DNA from: Sodaliphilus pleomorphus | GTDB lineage: Bacteria; Bacteroidota; Bacteroidia; Bacteroidales; Muribaculaceae | Direction: 5' to 3' | Length of the DNA: 64,000 nt | NCBI RefSeq assembly: GCF_009676955.1 | Contig: NZ_CP045696.1 | Location: 1,681,001 to 1,745,000, forward strand | In this document: positions 16,306 through 27,100 of the stretch, one piece after another | Layout of the letters: every line of letters begins with the position of its first letter | Position numbering within the stretch: position 1 is the stretch's first letter | Program-made: the position numbers and the translations under genes | Notes under the pieces: model-generated | The model's input: the letters and a program-made list of their open reading frames with translations, nothing else | What the model was told of the DNA's origin: nothing | Database searches by the model: none

Positions 16306-19248
16306 CTACTTCTTCAAGTTCAGGATTTTCCTTACCGTGCCGTCGGTGAAGCGCACGAGCAGGATGCCCGTGGCACTGTCGTCGACACGCTGGCCGGCCA
16401 GGTTGTAGTAGGCAACCGGGCGGGCGCCGCTGGCAGCGACATCGACCACTCCCGAGGTGACATCGACCACCGCCTCGGGCGAGGGGGTCGACTCGCCGGC
16501 GTCGTAGACAGCGGTTACCTGGTACACGTAGTGACCCTGGTCGAGGGCGGGGTCGGTATATCGCGTGGCGGCGACGGGTGCCGGAGTGAGCAGGCTGCCG
16601 TTGCGATACACGTTGTAGCCTTGCAGCGTGAGCTTTTTCTCGGCCTGGCGGTAATACACGTCGTCGATGAAGAGGATGTACTGGTCGGCCGAGACACAGC
16701 GCAGGGCAAAGTAGCGCGTGCCCTCGGGCAGCTGGGCCGAGAATTGCCGCCACGAGCCAGGCACGGCCAGGGTGCTGCCTGTCTTCTTGAAGGCCGATAC
16801 CTCGGTGGTAGTGGTGGAATAGTACACCTCGACTTGCTCGGTGGTGCCATAGTCGGTATTGGCCGGGCTCTTGGCCCAGAAGGTGATGGTCTGGCTGCCG
16901 TCGACACGAGGCGAGATGAGCCAGTCGTCGTTTTTGGCATAGCTGCCGCAGGTGAAGGCCGCCGCCACCTGGCTGCCGCCGTGAGGCGCCCAGGTCGAGG
17001 CCGTGAGACCCGTTGCCTCGGGGTTGAACACCTGGAAGGCCATGGGCTGGCCGGCGTTGGGATAGTCGAGGAAGTTGCCCGATGCACCCCTTACGCCCAT
17101 TGTGGGCCGGCCGTCTTGGTCTACGAGCGTCCACTCGCCCATGTTGGTGATGGAGAAGGCCGGATAGGTCTCAAAGCCCTCGGTCACCCATGCGGAGGGC
17201 TTGTTGTTGAGCAGCGGCTGCTGCCACGAGAGGTCGACGCCGCCCGTCGAGGTCGCTGTAGCTTCTACCTGGGCCACATAGGGCAGGCCCGGCAGCACGG
17301 TCACAGCCACGTGGCCGGTGGAGTCGTTGGCGGCCACGGCATCGCCCTCGCTATCGATGCGCAGCATGTAGAGCGACGACTCGCTGGCATCAGAGTTTGG
17401 CCGGTCGGTGAGGGTGAGCTTCACGCTCTCGTCGGGCTGCAACTGCGGGCCTGTGCAGCGTGCCACCTCCTTGCCGTTGCGGTAGAGCCGTAGCGTGTAG
17501 GCACTGGTGGCATAGAGGCCCAGGTTGGTCACGGCGACCGTGAAGGTGTCGGTCTCCCCCACCCTGAGGGCAGTGCGCGCCACGGTGAAGCTGTCGAGCG
17601 CCAGGTCGCGCTCGGGCACGTCGGTGATGCTCACCTTGTCGAGGTAGAGCACCATCACAGGGCTCTCGCCCAGGTGCCCCGTGGCATTGAGTTTCACCTG
17701 CACGGGGCTGGCCGAGGCAAAGTCGTCGAGGGCGTAGCTGTGCACCGTCCAGCGGCCTTTCTCGGCCTGGGCGTCGTGCTCGGCCAGGCGGTCGAGCACG
17801 TGCTCGTTGCCCTGGGCGTCTCTCACAACGACCGAGAGCTCGTTGTTGAGCCGCTTGTCGTTCCAGAACCAGAACTTGAGCCTCGGGTGCTTACCAGTGA
17901 CTGCCACCTTGGGCATGATCACGGTGGCCTGGCTACCTTCCATGGCGTGGCTGAAGCTGAGCAGGCCGCCGTCGCGGTCGACGGGCTCGGCATAGACGCC
18001 ATGGTCGTTGACTATCCAGCCGGCGTGGGCATTTTCCTGCAATATCCAGGGCGATGAGGCGATGCGGTTGCGGGCAAACGACTCGACGAATGGCATGCCG
18101 TAGGCATCGCCTGCAAAGAGGGTGTCGCTCATGGCGACGGCACTCTTGCCCTTGGCGTTTATGGCCTGCACCGTGAAGGCTTGCAGCTGCTGGCGCTGCG
18201 AGGGCGTGAACGTGTACTCGTAGGGCGAGGCCGCAACGGTGTCGGGCTTGCCCTGCAAGTCGGTGACGACATAGGAGACCGAGCCAGGGGCCACCCAGCC
18301 GCCGTGGGTGCCGCGCTCGGGGCTAGTCCACGACACCTGCAGCTTGCCGGCTGCGAGCTGCGTGACCTTGAGACCGGTGACGGCCGCGGGGCTGTCCTCG
18401 CCTATGTAGGTGCTCACGGTGGCATCCAGGCCCTTGCCGCCGCTGCCTGTCACGACAACGGTGTAGACGTGCATGCCCGTGGCGTCGCTGTTGTGCACAT
18501 AGTGCAGTTCTTGCCCAGGGTCGCAATTGTTGAACCGTGTCAACGTGTCGCCCCAGCACACGACGGCAGCCTGTAGCTTGCCCGTGAGGGCATCGCCGGC
18601 AATCGTGGTAGTGGGCAGCTCGAAGCTCACCGTGGCCTGCCTGCCGCCTTGCGGGTCGGCAACGGCACGCAGGTGGGTCACCGTGTCGGGGGCATCGACG
18701 CTGGTGAGCTCGTAGATGGCGATGTTGTCGAGCGTGAGCTGGTAGCCCAGCAGGCATGAGCTGAGGGCATGGAAGCCCACGCACAGCAGTCCGCTCGCGT
18801 CGGGGCGAAAGTTGAACGCTCGCGTGCGGGGCGACGTGGCATCGATGGCGGTGGGGGCCATGAGTGTAGTGGTCATGGCGCCGGGCTCGGGCTTTGTGCC
18901 CAGGCTCACGCCGAGCCGCTCGATGCCCTGCTCGTCGGCCATGGCTTTGAAGGCCAGGCGGTAGACGTGGCGAGTGTCGACATTGAACTGCGGCGTGATG
19001 AGCCAGTCGTCGGCATCGAGCGTGTCGTTGAATTCATAGATCATCGCGCCCTGGCTCCACTGCCACGTGTGGCCGTCGCTGTTGGCATCGACGATGGTGA
19101 AGCCGTCGGCGTCGGTCTTGCTGTTGAACCGTTGCTCATAGGGCAAGGTGACCTCGGTCGCCCACAGCGAGGAGGCAACGAGCAAAGAACCGCCGACCAT
19201 CATGGCGATGGCGGCAGTTCTATGATTGGAATGAAAACTGATTCTCAT
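16306..19248 (-). CDS. secreted modular protein with choice-of-anchor J domains, T9SS-like tail
   Basis: A 980-residue exported protein, the second gene of an operon with the 1483-aa paralogue (43-bp gap). A signal-like hydrophobic segment ends before TEVTLPYEQRF. The modules are: a jelly-roll domain (about 35-185, DADDWLITPQF); fibronectin-III-like repeats (about 190-380); a second jelly-roll (about 390-560); an Ig-like export-associated segment (about 560-680); a third jelly-roll (about 700-880, KNDDWLISPRV, LPEGTRYFALRCVS); and a short FN3-like module. The tail AYYNLAGQRV...DGTVRKILNLKK is a Bacteroidales C-terminal sorting signal. Cell-surface adhesion or glycan/protein binding is plausible; no catalytic motif is visible. 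Confidence 0.83.
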   Translation of the reverse strand: MRISFHSNHRTAAIAMMVGGSLLVASSLWATEVTLPYEQRFNSKTDADGFTIVDANSDGHTWQWSQGAMIYEFNDTLDADDWLITPQFNVDTRHVYRLAFKAMADEQGIERLGVSLGTKPEPGAMTTTLMAPTAIDATSPRTRAFNFRPDASGLLCVGFHALSSCLLGYQLTLDNIAIYELTSVDAPDTVTHLRAVADPQGGRQATVSFELPTTTIAGDALTGKLQAAVVCWGDTLTRFNNCDPGQELHYVHNSDATGMHVYTVVVTGSGGKGLDATVSTYIGEDSPAAVTGLKVTQLAAGKLQVSWTSPERGTHGGWVAPGSVSYVVTDLQGKPDTVAASPYEYTFTPSQRQQLQAFTVQAINAKGKSAVAMSDTLFAGDAYGMPFVESFARNRIASSPWILQENAHAGWIVNDHGVYAEPVDRDGGLLSFSHAMEGSQATVIMPKVAVTGKHPRLKFWFWNDKRLNNELSVVVRDAQGNEHVLDRLAEHDAQAEKGRWTVHSYALDDFASASPVQVKLNATGHLGESPVMVLYLDKVSITDVPERDLALDSFTVARTALRVGETDTFTVAVTNLGLYATSAYTLRLYRNGKEVARCTGPQLQPDESVKLTLTDRPNSDASESSLYMLRIDSEGDAVAANDSTGHVAVTVLPGLPYVAQVEATATSTGGVDLSWQQPLLNNKPSAWVTEGFETYPAFSITNMGEWTLVDQDGRPTMGVRGASGNFLDYPNAGQPMAFQVFNPEATGLTASTWAPHGGSQVAAAFTCGSYAKNDDWLISPRVDGSQTITFWAKSPANTDYGTTEQVEVYYSTTTTEVSAFKKTGSTLAVPGSWRQFSAQLPEGTRYFALRCVSADQYILFIDDVYYRQAEKKLTLQGYNVYRNGSLLTPAPVAATRYTDPALDQGHYVYQVTAVYDAGESTPSPEAVVDVTSGVVDVAASGARPVAYYNLAGQRVDDSATGILLVRFTDGTVRKILNLKK

Positions 19249-19291
19249 TGTAAGAAACTGATCGTGTTAATGATAGATCATCGACTGCGCG

Positions 19292-22200
19292 TTATCTCAC
19301 TACGACCTTCACGGCAGCCTGCCCCTGCATGGTCACGAAGTATACACCCGGAGCCACACTGAGCGTTGCATCCTCAAGGTTGCTCACTGTGGCCACGCAC
19401 TGGCCGCTCACGGCATACACCTGAGCGCGCTTGCCGCCGAGGCCTGCAAGCAGAATCACGCCCTTGCCGCCACGAGCCACGGCCTGCGAGACCGCCAGGT
19501 CGCTCACTGCGGTGGTGGTGATCGAGGCCGCTACCGACAGCGGCGACTCACCCTTGTCGTAGAGTGCCGACACCTGGTAGCGGTAGTCTTGCCCAGGCTT
19601 GGCATCCTTGTCGACGAGCGTGAGCTCGCCAGCCGGCACCTGGCCGATATAGGTACTGTCGCGATACACACGGTAGCCTGTGAGGGTGAGGTCTTCTTGC
19701 GGAGCGTCTTTGGCCGTGTAGGTGATGTCGTCGAGCAGCAGGGCAAACTTGTTGCGCGACACACAGCGCAGGGCAAAGTAGCGGGCGCCCTCGGGCAGCG
19801 TCTCGCGCACCTCCTGCCACGACTGGGCGTTGTAGAGCTGGTGGGTGTCGCCTATCTTGACAAAGGCCGCCGTGTCGGTGGTCGTGGTCGAGTAGAGGAT
19901 TTCAAACTCCTCGGGCGTGTAGGCACCGCCCATGCCCGTCTTGGCATAGAACGCTATCGTCTGCGCCTGGCCGCACAGTTCGGGCGAGATGAGCCAGTCG
20001 TTGTTGGCTACCTCGGTCTTGCCCTGGTCGGGCGACGCACACTTGAAGGCTGCCAGCATCTGGCTGCCAGTGTGTGGATCCCAGGAGGCGAAGGGGATGC
20101 CCGACTGCTCGGTGTTGAACACCTGGAAGGCCATCTTGGCACCGGCATTGGGGTAGCTGAGCGGGGCGGTCATGCCCGTGAGCGTGATGCGTATGGTGGC
20201 CGTCGTGTCGCCGTCGACCATCGTCCAGTTGCCCACATTCTTGATGGCAAAGGCATCGTAGTCCTCAAAGCTGTCGGTGGTGCGGCTCAGCGGCGACTGG
20301 GTGAGGTCGGGGGCGGTCCAGCCCACGGTCACGTTGCCGGCGCTTCTCACTGCACTCACAGCGGTGGGGACGGGAAAGTCGTTTTTCACAACCTCGGTGG
20401 TGGCCGTGTTGCTCACGTTGTTGGCCGTGTTCTGGTCGGCGGTGTACACGATCTGGGCATAATAGGCGGTTTTCACGTTGTCGACCACGCTGAGCGTGTC
20501 GGGCAGTGCCATCGACACCATTTGGTCGACATCGACATAGTTGCCGTCGACCATGCCGGCCAGCTTGCCGTTTTTGTAGAGCTGCACCTTGTAGTCGTGG
20601 CCGTCGACATCGTTGTCGCCCCAGTTGCGCACCTTGAGCAGCAGCTTGGTCGACTGGCCAGCCACTACCTTGGGCAGCACCTCGAGGCTGGCGGCGGCGA
20701 GGTCGGTCGAGGCAGCATCGCCAATGGAGAAGTTGTCGAAGGCGAAGACGTCGGTTGTCGAGACCACAGCCTTGGCTGTGATGCCAATGCGCACGAAGTG
20801 GCTGTTTTTCCACTGCGAGAGGTCGCACACCACACGCTGCCAGCCAGCCTTGGCGCCGAGGGTCAGGCTGCGCAACGGCTGGTAGTCGCCATAGTCGGCC
20901 GAGACCGAGATCTCGGCCTCATCGGCCTTGCCAGTGTTGTAGACCCACAGGGTGAGGCGAGGACTCTTGAGCTTGCTGATGTCGACCTTTGGGCTTTGCA
21001 TCATGCTGGCTGCGCCCAGCCGTGCAGCGTCGAAGGTGATGACGCCCTGGTCGCCGTCTTGAGTGCCGCAGAACTTGCCAAGGCCGTCGCAGGGAGTCCA
21101 GTAGGCATCGCCTATGTCGCCTTGCAGCATCTGGGGCAGCCAGGGGCCGCTCTTCATGGTGATGCCGGCAAACGACTCGGTCATGGGGGCCACGAGAGCA
21201 GGGCCGGCGATGGCGGTCACGGTCTGCCACACGTTGCGGCCCGAGCCGGCGCTGTTGACGGCATACACGCTGTAGCCCTGGTACACCTGTTTGCCCTTGC
21301 TGATGTCGAGATGGTCGGTATAGGCGGTGTCGGTGGTGGTCACATCGGTGCCAGTGGTGCCTACCGAGATGACGTAGGAGAGCGACGCGGGATTGATATA
21401 GCCGCCGTGCTGCCCCCGGGCAGGAGCCTTCCAGCTCACGTGGATGGTGCCGGGATTGTTGATGTCTTCAACAGCCTTGAGATTTACGACAGCTGCGGGC
21501 ACGTCGGTGCCCACAAAGGCTTGCTGCGAGGCAAAGTCGCCTTGCACCGACGCGGCAGTGCAATACACCTTGTAGGTGTGCAGGCCCTCGGCAGGCATGC
21601 TCGAGGTGGTTGCGCCGTCGTCGGCAACGGTGATGCTGCTGCCGGGAGTCACGGTGCCCGTCGAGGTGTAGACTTGCTCGCCGTCGCGCTCAACGACGAC
21701 TGCATCGATGGCGGTGAGGGTATCGCCGCCTATGGTCGTGGTGGGAGCGTTGAAGGTGACTGTGGCACTCATGGCGCCCTTGTCGCCAGGAGTCACCACA
21801 AGGTTCTCGGGCTTGGCTGGAGCCGTCGAGGGCACGGCATTGACGGCGAAGTTCTGCACATAGAGGGTGCTGCAGTCGGCATCGCTGCAAGCCTTGATGC
21901 CGAAGTAGTAGATGCCGTCGGCCTCGGGGCGGAAGGCGGCCAGCAGCGCGTGCTTGCGCGGCTGGTAGGTGATGTCGACCGGGGCGAGGAGCTCGGCGGT
22001 CATGCCGCTGGCCGAGGGCGAGGTGCCGGCATAGAGGGCCACTCGCTCGGTGGGATAGGAGCACAGGGCGTCGAAGCTCACGTAGTAGAGGTTGCCAGCC
22101 TTGAGCTTCATGGGCGGACAGATGGCGTAGTCGTCGGCGGCATTCTTGCTGTTGTAGGTGTACTGCAGGTAGCCGTCGGTGCGCGTCCAGGTGGAGCCGT

Positions 22201-23743
22201 CGCGGTTGTTGTCGACGATAGTCCACTCGGCAAACTTAGCGGCATCGGTGAAGTCGTCGCTGTAGGGCGGCACGTGAGCGCCGGCCACTGTGACCTCGTT
22301 GCTTGCGATGGTGTCGCTGGCCATAGCCTGGTGCACGGCCCACATGCGATAGTAGTAGTGGCGGGTCTCGTCGGTCACCACGCGGTCGGTGCAGGTGGTG
22401 TCGTTGCCAGTGTAGACTTGCACGCTGTCGGGCATGCGCAGCACGTTGTAGGTTACCTTGGTGGCATCGACATAGCCCTGGTGCACGCCTTGGCGGGCGG
22501 CATTCCATTTCATCTGTATGCTGGCGCCCTTGTCGTCCTTGGCTGTGAGGCTGGCGGTGAAGCCGGCAGGCGCCTTTGGATAGTCGTTGCCTATCCACTT
22601 GACGAGGGCGCGGGCATCGCCGTCGACCCCGTTCTGGGTAGCCACTACTGTGAAGGTGTGGCTGCCGGCAGTGGTGGCGACATCGACCGAAATTGCAGCG
22701 CCGGCAGCGCCCTTGCCCTGGGCGGCCACGGTGCCGTCGATGCTCACTTGATAGCTCACGTCGCCCGCGAGTGCCTCGCCCTTGCTGTTGAGCGTGGGCA
22801 GGTTGAAGGTGACCTTGCCCGCGAGGCTGCCATGCTCGAAGTCGACGGCAAGGTTGCTCACGGCACCCACCAGGGTGGGCCGCTCCACGTCTTCGAGCGT
22901 GGTGAGACCGGTGAGCTGATCCTCGTTGTAGGTGCCGTCGTAGCCCATGTCGCCTATGAGCTTGGCAGCGCCTGTCGTGGGATTCACCTCGTAGATGCCG
23001 TAGTCGTAGTACTGCCCGTAGCAGCAGGCCCAGTACATGGCGCCCGACTGCATGCTGAAGCAGGCCGACTGGAAGAAGGAGCTCACGCCACTCACGCCGG
23101 TGGGCCCCACCACAGTGGCAGCGCCCGTCGTCTTGTCGAGCGTGTAGAGGTTGCCGCTCACGCCTATGGCATAGAGCACGCCGCTCTTGTTGGCGGCAAG
23201 GGCCACCATGCGCTCGGGCAGCTCGGCGATGAGCTTTGACGTGTAGGCGCCCTTCACGGGATTGTCGAGCGACAGGGTGCCGAAGCGCTTGCAACTGGAA
23301 TAGTTGGCATCGTAGAACACGCCATAGATGTTGCCCGAAACGGGGTCGTAGGTGAGGTCGCTGGCCAATGACTCGGCCGAACCGCCCTGATAGGTAGCGG
23401 TCACGGCCCAGGAGTCTTTGGTGTTGTAGAGGGTGAGGGTTGAGGGCAGCTTGATGGTAGTGCCCGATTCCTCATAGTTGATGGCATAGTAGGTGCCGTT
23501 GGCATAGGTGCCGCCACCGTAGACCTTGACGTTGGGAGCCACGCTACTGAAGGTGGCGACATTGTAGGGATTGAACTTGTAGATGCCCGGAGTGCCCGAG
23601 AAGTAGTCTCCGAAGGAGCTGAGCATGCTGCCGTAGAGCGTGGCCGAGCCGCCCGTCGACGACTGCGCACTCGCGCCCAAGGGCGTCGTGAGCAGCAGTG
23701 CAACCATAATGGCCGACAATGTTTTGCGTTTCCTGTTTCTCAT
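19292..23743 (-). CDS. large secreted modular protein, propeller-like N-terminus and T9SS tail
   Basis: A 1483-residue exported protein (signal peptide ending GASAQ). Residues about 30-290 contain repeated strands such as SGVLYAIGVSGNLYTLD and YGIYEVNPTTGAAKLIGDMG, as in beta-propeller proteins. After that come FN3-like repeats and three jelly-roll modules (DDYAICPPM, the region around SFAGITMKSGPW, and NNDWLISPELC with LPEGARYFALRCVS). These are homologous in order to the 980-aa protein downstream. The C-terminus VYAVSGQCVATV...PGVYFVTMQGQ is a type-A T9SS sorting domain. It is the first gene of the two-gene operon, with a consensus promoter at 23843-23873. The function is not recognisable beyond surface binding. 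Confidence 0.83.
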   Translation of the reverse strand: MRNRKRKTLSAIMVALLLTTPLGASAQSSTGGSATLYGSMLSSFGDYFSGTPGIYKFNPYNVATFSSVAPNVKVYGGGTYANGTYYAINYEESGTTIKLPSTLTLYNTKDSWAVTATYQGGSAESLASDLTYDPVSGNIYGVFYDANYSSCKRFGTLSLDNPVKGAYTSKLIAELPERMVALAANKSGVLYAIGVSGNLYTLDKTTGAATVVGPTGVSGVSSFFQSACFSMQSGAMYWACCYGQYYDYGIYEVNPTTGAAKLIGDMGYDGTYNEDQLTGLTTLEDVERPTLVGAVSNLAVDFEHGSLAGKVTFNLPTLNSKGEALAGDVSYQVSIDGTVAAQGKGAAGAAISVDVATTAGSHTFTVVATQNGVDGDARALVKWIGNDYPKAPAGFTASLTAKDDKGASIQMKWNAARQGVHQGYVDATKVTYNVLRMPDSVQVYTGNDTTCTDRVVTDETRHYYYRMWAVHQAMASDTIASNEVTVAGAHVPPYSDDFTDAAKFAEWTIVDNNRDGSTWTRTDGYLQYTYNSKNAADDYAICPPMKLKAGNLYYVSFDALCSYPTERVALYAGTSPSASGMTAELLAPVDITYQPRKHALLAAFRPEADGIYYFGIKACSDADCSTLYVQNFAVNAVPSTAPAKPENLVVTPGDKGAMSATVTFNAPTTTIGGDTLTAIDAVVVERDGEQVYTSTGTVTPGSSITVADDGATTSSMPAEGLHTYKVYCTAASVQGDFASQQAFVGTDVPAAVVNLKAVEDINNPGTIHVSWKAPARGQHGGYINPASLSYVISVGTTGTDVTTTDTAYTDHLDISKGKQVYQGYSVYAVNSAGSGRNVWQTVTAIAGPALVAPMTESFAGITMKSGPWLPQMLQGDIGDAYWTPCDGLGKFCGTQDGDQGVITFDAARLGAASMMQSPKVDISKLKSPRLTLWVYNTGKADEAEISVSADYGDYQPLRSLTLGAKAGWQRVVCDLSQWKNSHFVRIGITAKAVVSTTDVFAFDNFSIGDAASTDLAAASLEVLPKVVAGQSTKLLLKVRNWGDNDVDGHDYKVQLYKNGKLAGMVDGNYVDVDQMVSMALPDTLSVVDNVKTAYYAQIVYTADQNTANNVSNTATTEVVKNDFPVPTAVSAVRSAGNVTVGWTAPDLTQSPLSRTTDSFEDYDAFAIKNVGNWTMVDGDTTATIRITLTGMTAPLSYPNAGAKMAFQVFNTEQSGIPFASWDPHTGSQMLAAFKCASPDQGKTEVANNDWLISPELCGQAQTIAFYAKTGMGGAYTPEEFEILYSTTTTDTAAFVKIGDTHQLYNAQSWQEVRETLPEGARYFALRCVSRNKFALLLDDITYTAKDAPQEDLTLTGYRVYRDSTYIGQVPAGELTLVDKDAKPGQDYRYQVSALYDKGESPLSVAASITTTAVSDLAVSQAVARGGKGVILLAGLGGKRAQVYAVSGQCVATVSNLEDATLSVAPGVYFVTMQGQAAVKVVVR

Positions 23744-23842
23744 AATTTACAATAGGTTGGTTATTATACTTTATTGATTGTGGTCATAATTTTTTGGGGG
23801 GCAACAATTAAAACTTAGATGTGAGTGAGTTTATAACAGTAG

Positions 23843-23873
23843 CAAAAATAGGTAAAAATTATAAAATTCAAAA
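23843..23873 (-). promoter_or_regulatory. promoter for the 1483/980-aa operon
   Basis: On the minus strand TTTTG (23873-23869), an 18-nt spacer and TATTTTTG (23850-23843). The leader would be about 90 nt. Confidence 0.65.
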
Positions 23874-24074
23874 CAAAATCGCTATGTTTTTGTGAAAAAG
23901 TGTGCAGATCGCCCTTGCATTGCGCCTTGTGTGCTCAAGCTGGTGATGCAATGCTTGCGAGATGCTCCCTGTCGCAAAAAAAATGTTGGGTCACAGGGCC
24001 GCCGTTGCAGCGGGGTTGCGGGAGATAAAACTTAAAAAATGGCGGATAAATGTTTAAAGTCATTAATAATTAAC

Positions 24075-24082
24075 TAAATTTG
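24075..24082 (+). promoter_or_regulatory. -7 element for the GLUG-repeat gene
   Basis: TAAATTTG matches TAnnTTTG exactly and lies about 37 nt before the ATG at 24119. The -33 region is weak (a GTTTAAAG stretch). Confidence 0.5.
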
Positions 24083-24118
24083 CAGGAGATAATCTATTAA
24101 TTTAAACCTGATGAAAGA

Positions 24119-27100
24119 ATGAGAAAAATCGCATTTACGGTATTGATGATGTTTTTTTCTGTGTTCGCATCACTGGCGCAAGACGTGTCGGGATGGTCGG
24201 GGTCGGGTACGGCTTCCAATCCCTACCAGCTTGCCACCCGGGCCGACCTGGAGCTCCTGGCCACCCGTGTGAATGCCTACAATGTGAGCAACGGCGGGAC
24301 CGAGGCCTCGCCCATGTACCGCGCCTACAAGGGCTTGTATTTCAAGCTCACGGGCGACATCGACCTGCTCGACTCGGTGTTTGAGCCGATAGGCAACAGC
24401 TACAACCATGCCTTTGCCGGCACCCTTGACGGCGGGGGCTACACCATCAAGCGCCTCAACGTGTCGCGCAAGGGCTATGCCGGCCTCTTTGGCAACGTCG
24501 ACACTGTGGGCGTGGTCAAGAACCTCACCCTCGACAATGCCACGGTGGTGAGCGAGTCCTACTTTGCCGGCATTGTGGCCGGCCTGTGTAAGGGCACGCT
24601 GCAAGACGTGCACGTCGCGGGCAGCCGCGTGGGTTGCTACACGGCCGCCGTGGGCGGCTTGGGCGGCTCGCTGGGCACGGTGAAGAACTGCTCGGTCGAG
24701 AACACTACGGTGATAGGCCTGAGCGGCTTTGTTGGCGCCATTGCCGGCGAGATTGAGCACGGCAGCATGGAAACCACCTGGGCCACGGGTTGCACCGTCG
24801 ACGGCGGCGGCACCCAGGGCATGCCGGTGGGCGGCCTTGTGGGCAACTTGTTCAACAGCACTGCCGTGGGATGCTATTTCACCGGCACGGTCGATGGCAC
24901 CTATGCCGTCAACGGCAACCGCTCGACCAACCTGCTGGTGGGCGGCCTCTTTGGCCGCGCCACGGTGAGCATGGTCAACCGCTGCTTTGCCAAGGCCCTG
25001 GTCAAGGGCCTCTACGGGCAGGCCCACGTGGGCGGCCTTGTGGGCGAGATGCTGGGCGGCTACCTGCGCTACAGCTATGCCACTGGCCATGTCGACTGTG
25101 CAGCTTCGCCCTATGTGGGCGGCCTCACGGGCTATGTCAACTTGTTTAAATCGGGCAGCACCGTCTACCAGCCCGAGGTGCTGAGCTGCTACACAGCCGG
25201 CACCATCAATTGCAGCACCTACCAGTATGACACCTCCACGGGCATGCGCGAGCTCTTCGGCACCGTCGACACGGCCGCCACGCTCACTGCCACGAGTGTG
25301 TACTACGACAACCAGATGGCCGACCTGGGCAGCCAGCAGCATGGCGTGAGCACCGCCACGCTCACCAGCGCCGCGGGCCCCGAGGGTTTCCCCGCCGCCT
25401 ACTGGAGCCTCGCCGCGGGCAGCTATCCGCGCGTGAAGGGGCTGCAAGACACCGAGGCGGCCTGCTACAGCGCCTCGGCTATCCACTTCTATGGCGTGAA
25501 CTCGCTGGGCAACGTGGCTCGCAATGCCGGCCTCACTGCCCTGGGCAACACCAAGTTTGAGCTCAAGCACGGCGGCACTTGCTGCACCCTCACGCCCGAC
25601 AGCCTTGTGCTCAACGGCACCTTCGGCACCGACACGCTCCTGATGCTCAACGGCGTCGACACCATGGAGTATGCCCTCAAGATTGCCCCGGTGGCCTTTG
25701 AGGGCGAGGGCACCCAGGCAAGTCCCTACTTGCTGAAGACCAAGGCCGACATGGTGGCCTTGTCAAGGATCACCACCGACGAGCAAGTGTTTTTCCCGGG
25801 CACCTACTTCAAGATCGTCAACGACATCGACATGGAGCACAGTGCCGACTTCAAGGGAATATGCAACCTTCCCAACGACGTGAACGCCCGATTTGCCGGC
25901 GTGCTCGACGGCGACGGCCACACCCTGCACAACCTGGCCCTCACCAGCTATGTGAAATGGAAGACCGAGCCCACCAGCCACTTTGGCGACGGCACGGGCA
26001 CTCCCCTCACGGGCACGGGCGGCTGCACCCTGTATGGCGGCATCGTGGGCCGGCTCGAGACCACCGGCGTGGTCAAGAACCTCACTGTGGCCAGCGACGC
26101 CACGATTCAGTTTTTTGCCTCGTCGGGCACCTTTGTGGGCGACAACTACGGCACCGTTGAGAATTGCCGCAACTATGCCGAGGTGACGGGCCTGAGCAAC
26201 GGGATAGGCGGCATCGTGGGCCGCAACAACAAGGGCGGCACCGTGAAGGACTGCTTCAATGCCGGCAACGTGAGCTCGGGCTACCAGAATGTGGGCGGCA
26301 TCGTGGGCAACTGCGCCGGCACGGTCGACAACTGCATGAACACCGGCAGCGTGACCACGCGCCAGCTCTCGCTGCTCAACACGCGCAGCCACATGTATGC
26401 CGGCGGCATAGTGGGCCAGGCCACCGGCATGGTCATGCGCAACTGCCTCAACACGGGCACCGTGACGGCTGTCAAGAGCAATGCCGGCGGCCTTGCCGGC
26501 TCGCTGGGCAAGTCGAGCTCGGGCGACGGCAACAACGACATCTACACCTCGATGAGCTATGGCACGGTCTACTCGGGCGACCCCGCACTGGTGGGCGGCC
26601 TGGGCGGCAGCACCGGCACTCAAGGCAAGATAAGTGCCTGCTGGGATGCACAGATTGCTCCCCTCAAGGCCAGCGCCAATGCCGACCTCGACGGCGCCCT
26701 GGGGCTGCTCACGCAGCAGCTCACCAGCGGCACCGCGCTCGAGGGCTACGACAGCAGCGTGTGGGACTTTGCCGCAGGCTCCTACCCCACCCTCAAGACC
26801 TTTGCCGCCGAAGCCACGGCGGCAGCCTCGCGCCAGGTGATTGTGAACATCGATGCACAGCAAAATGCCATGGCCCTCGCCAGCGATGCCACACTCGCGG
26901 CCCCGCAGGGCACCACCTGGGCCCTCGCCCAGGGCACGGCCTTCAGCATCGATGGCAGCACCCTCAAGGTGCCGGTGAAGCCCGCAGCAGTGGCCCTCGA
27001 CACGCTCGTTGCCACAGCGGGCGCCTATGTGAAGACAATAGCCCTGCTCACCCCCTATGAGCTTGCACTCAATGGCGCCGGCACGCAGGCCAGTCCTTAC

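Larger units (their letters stand above)
23744..24118. other. divergent intergenic region between two large surface-protein genes
   Basis: AT-rich stretch of 375 bp holding the minus-strand promoter at 23843-23873 and a plus-strand -7 element at 24075-24082. A more GC-rich segment near 23900-24010 shows no gene or strong hairpin that I can support. Confidence 0.5.
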
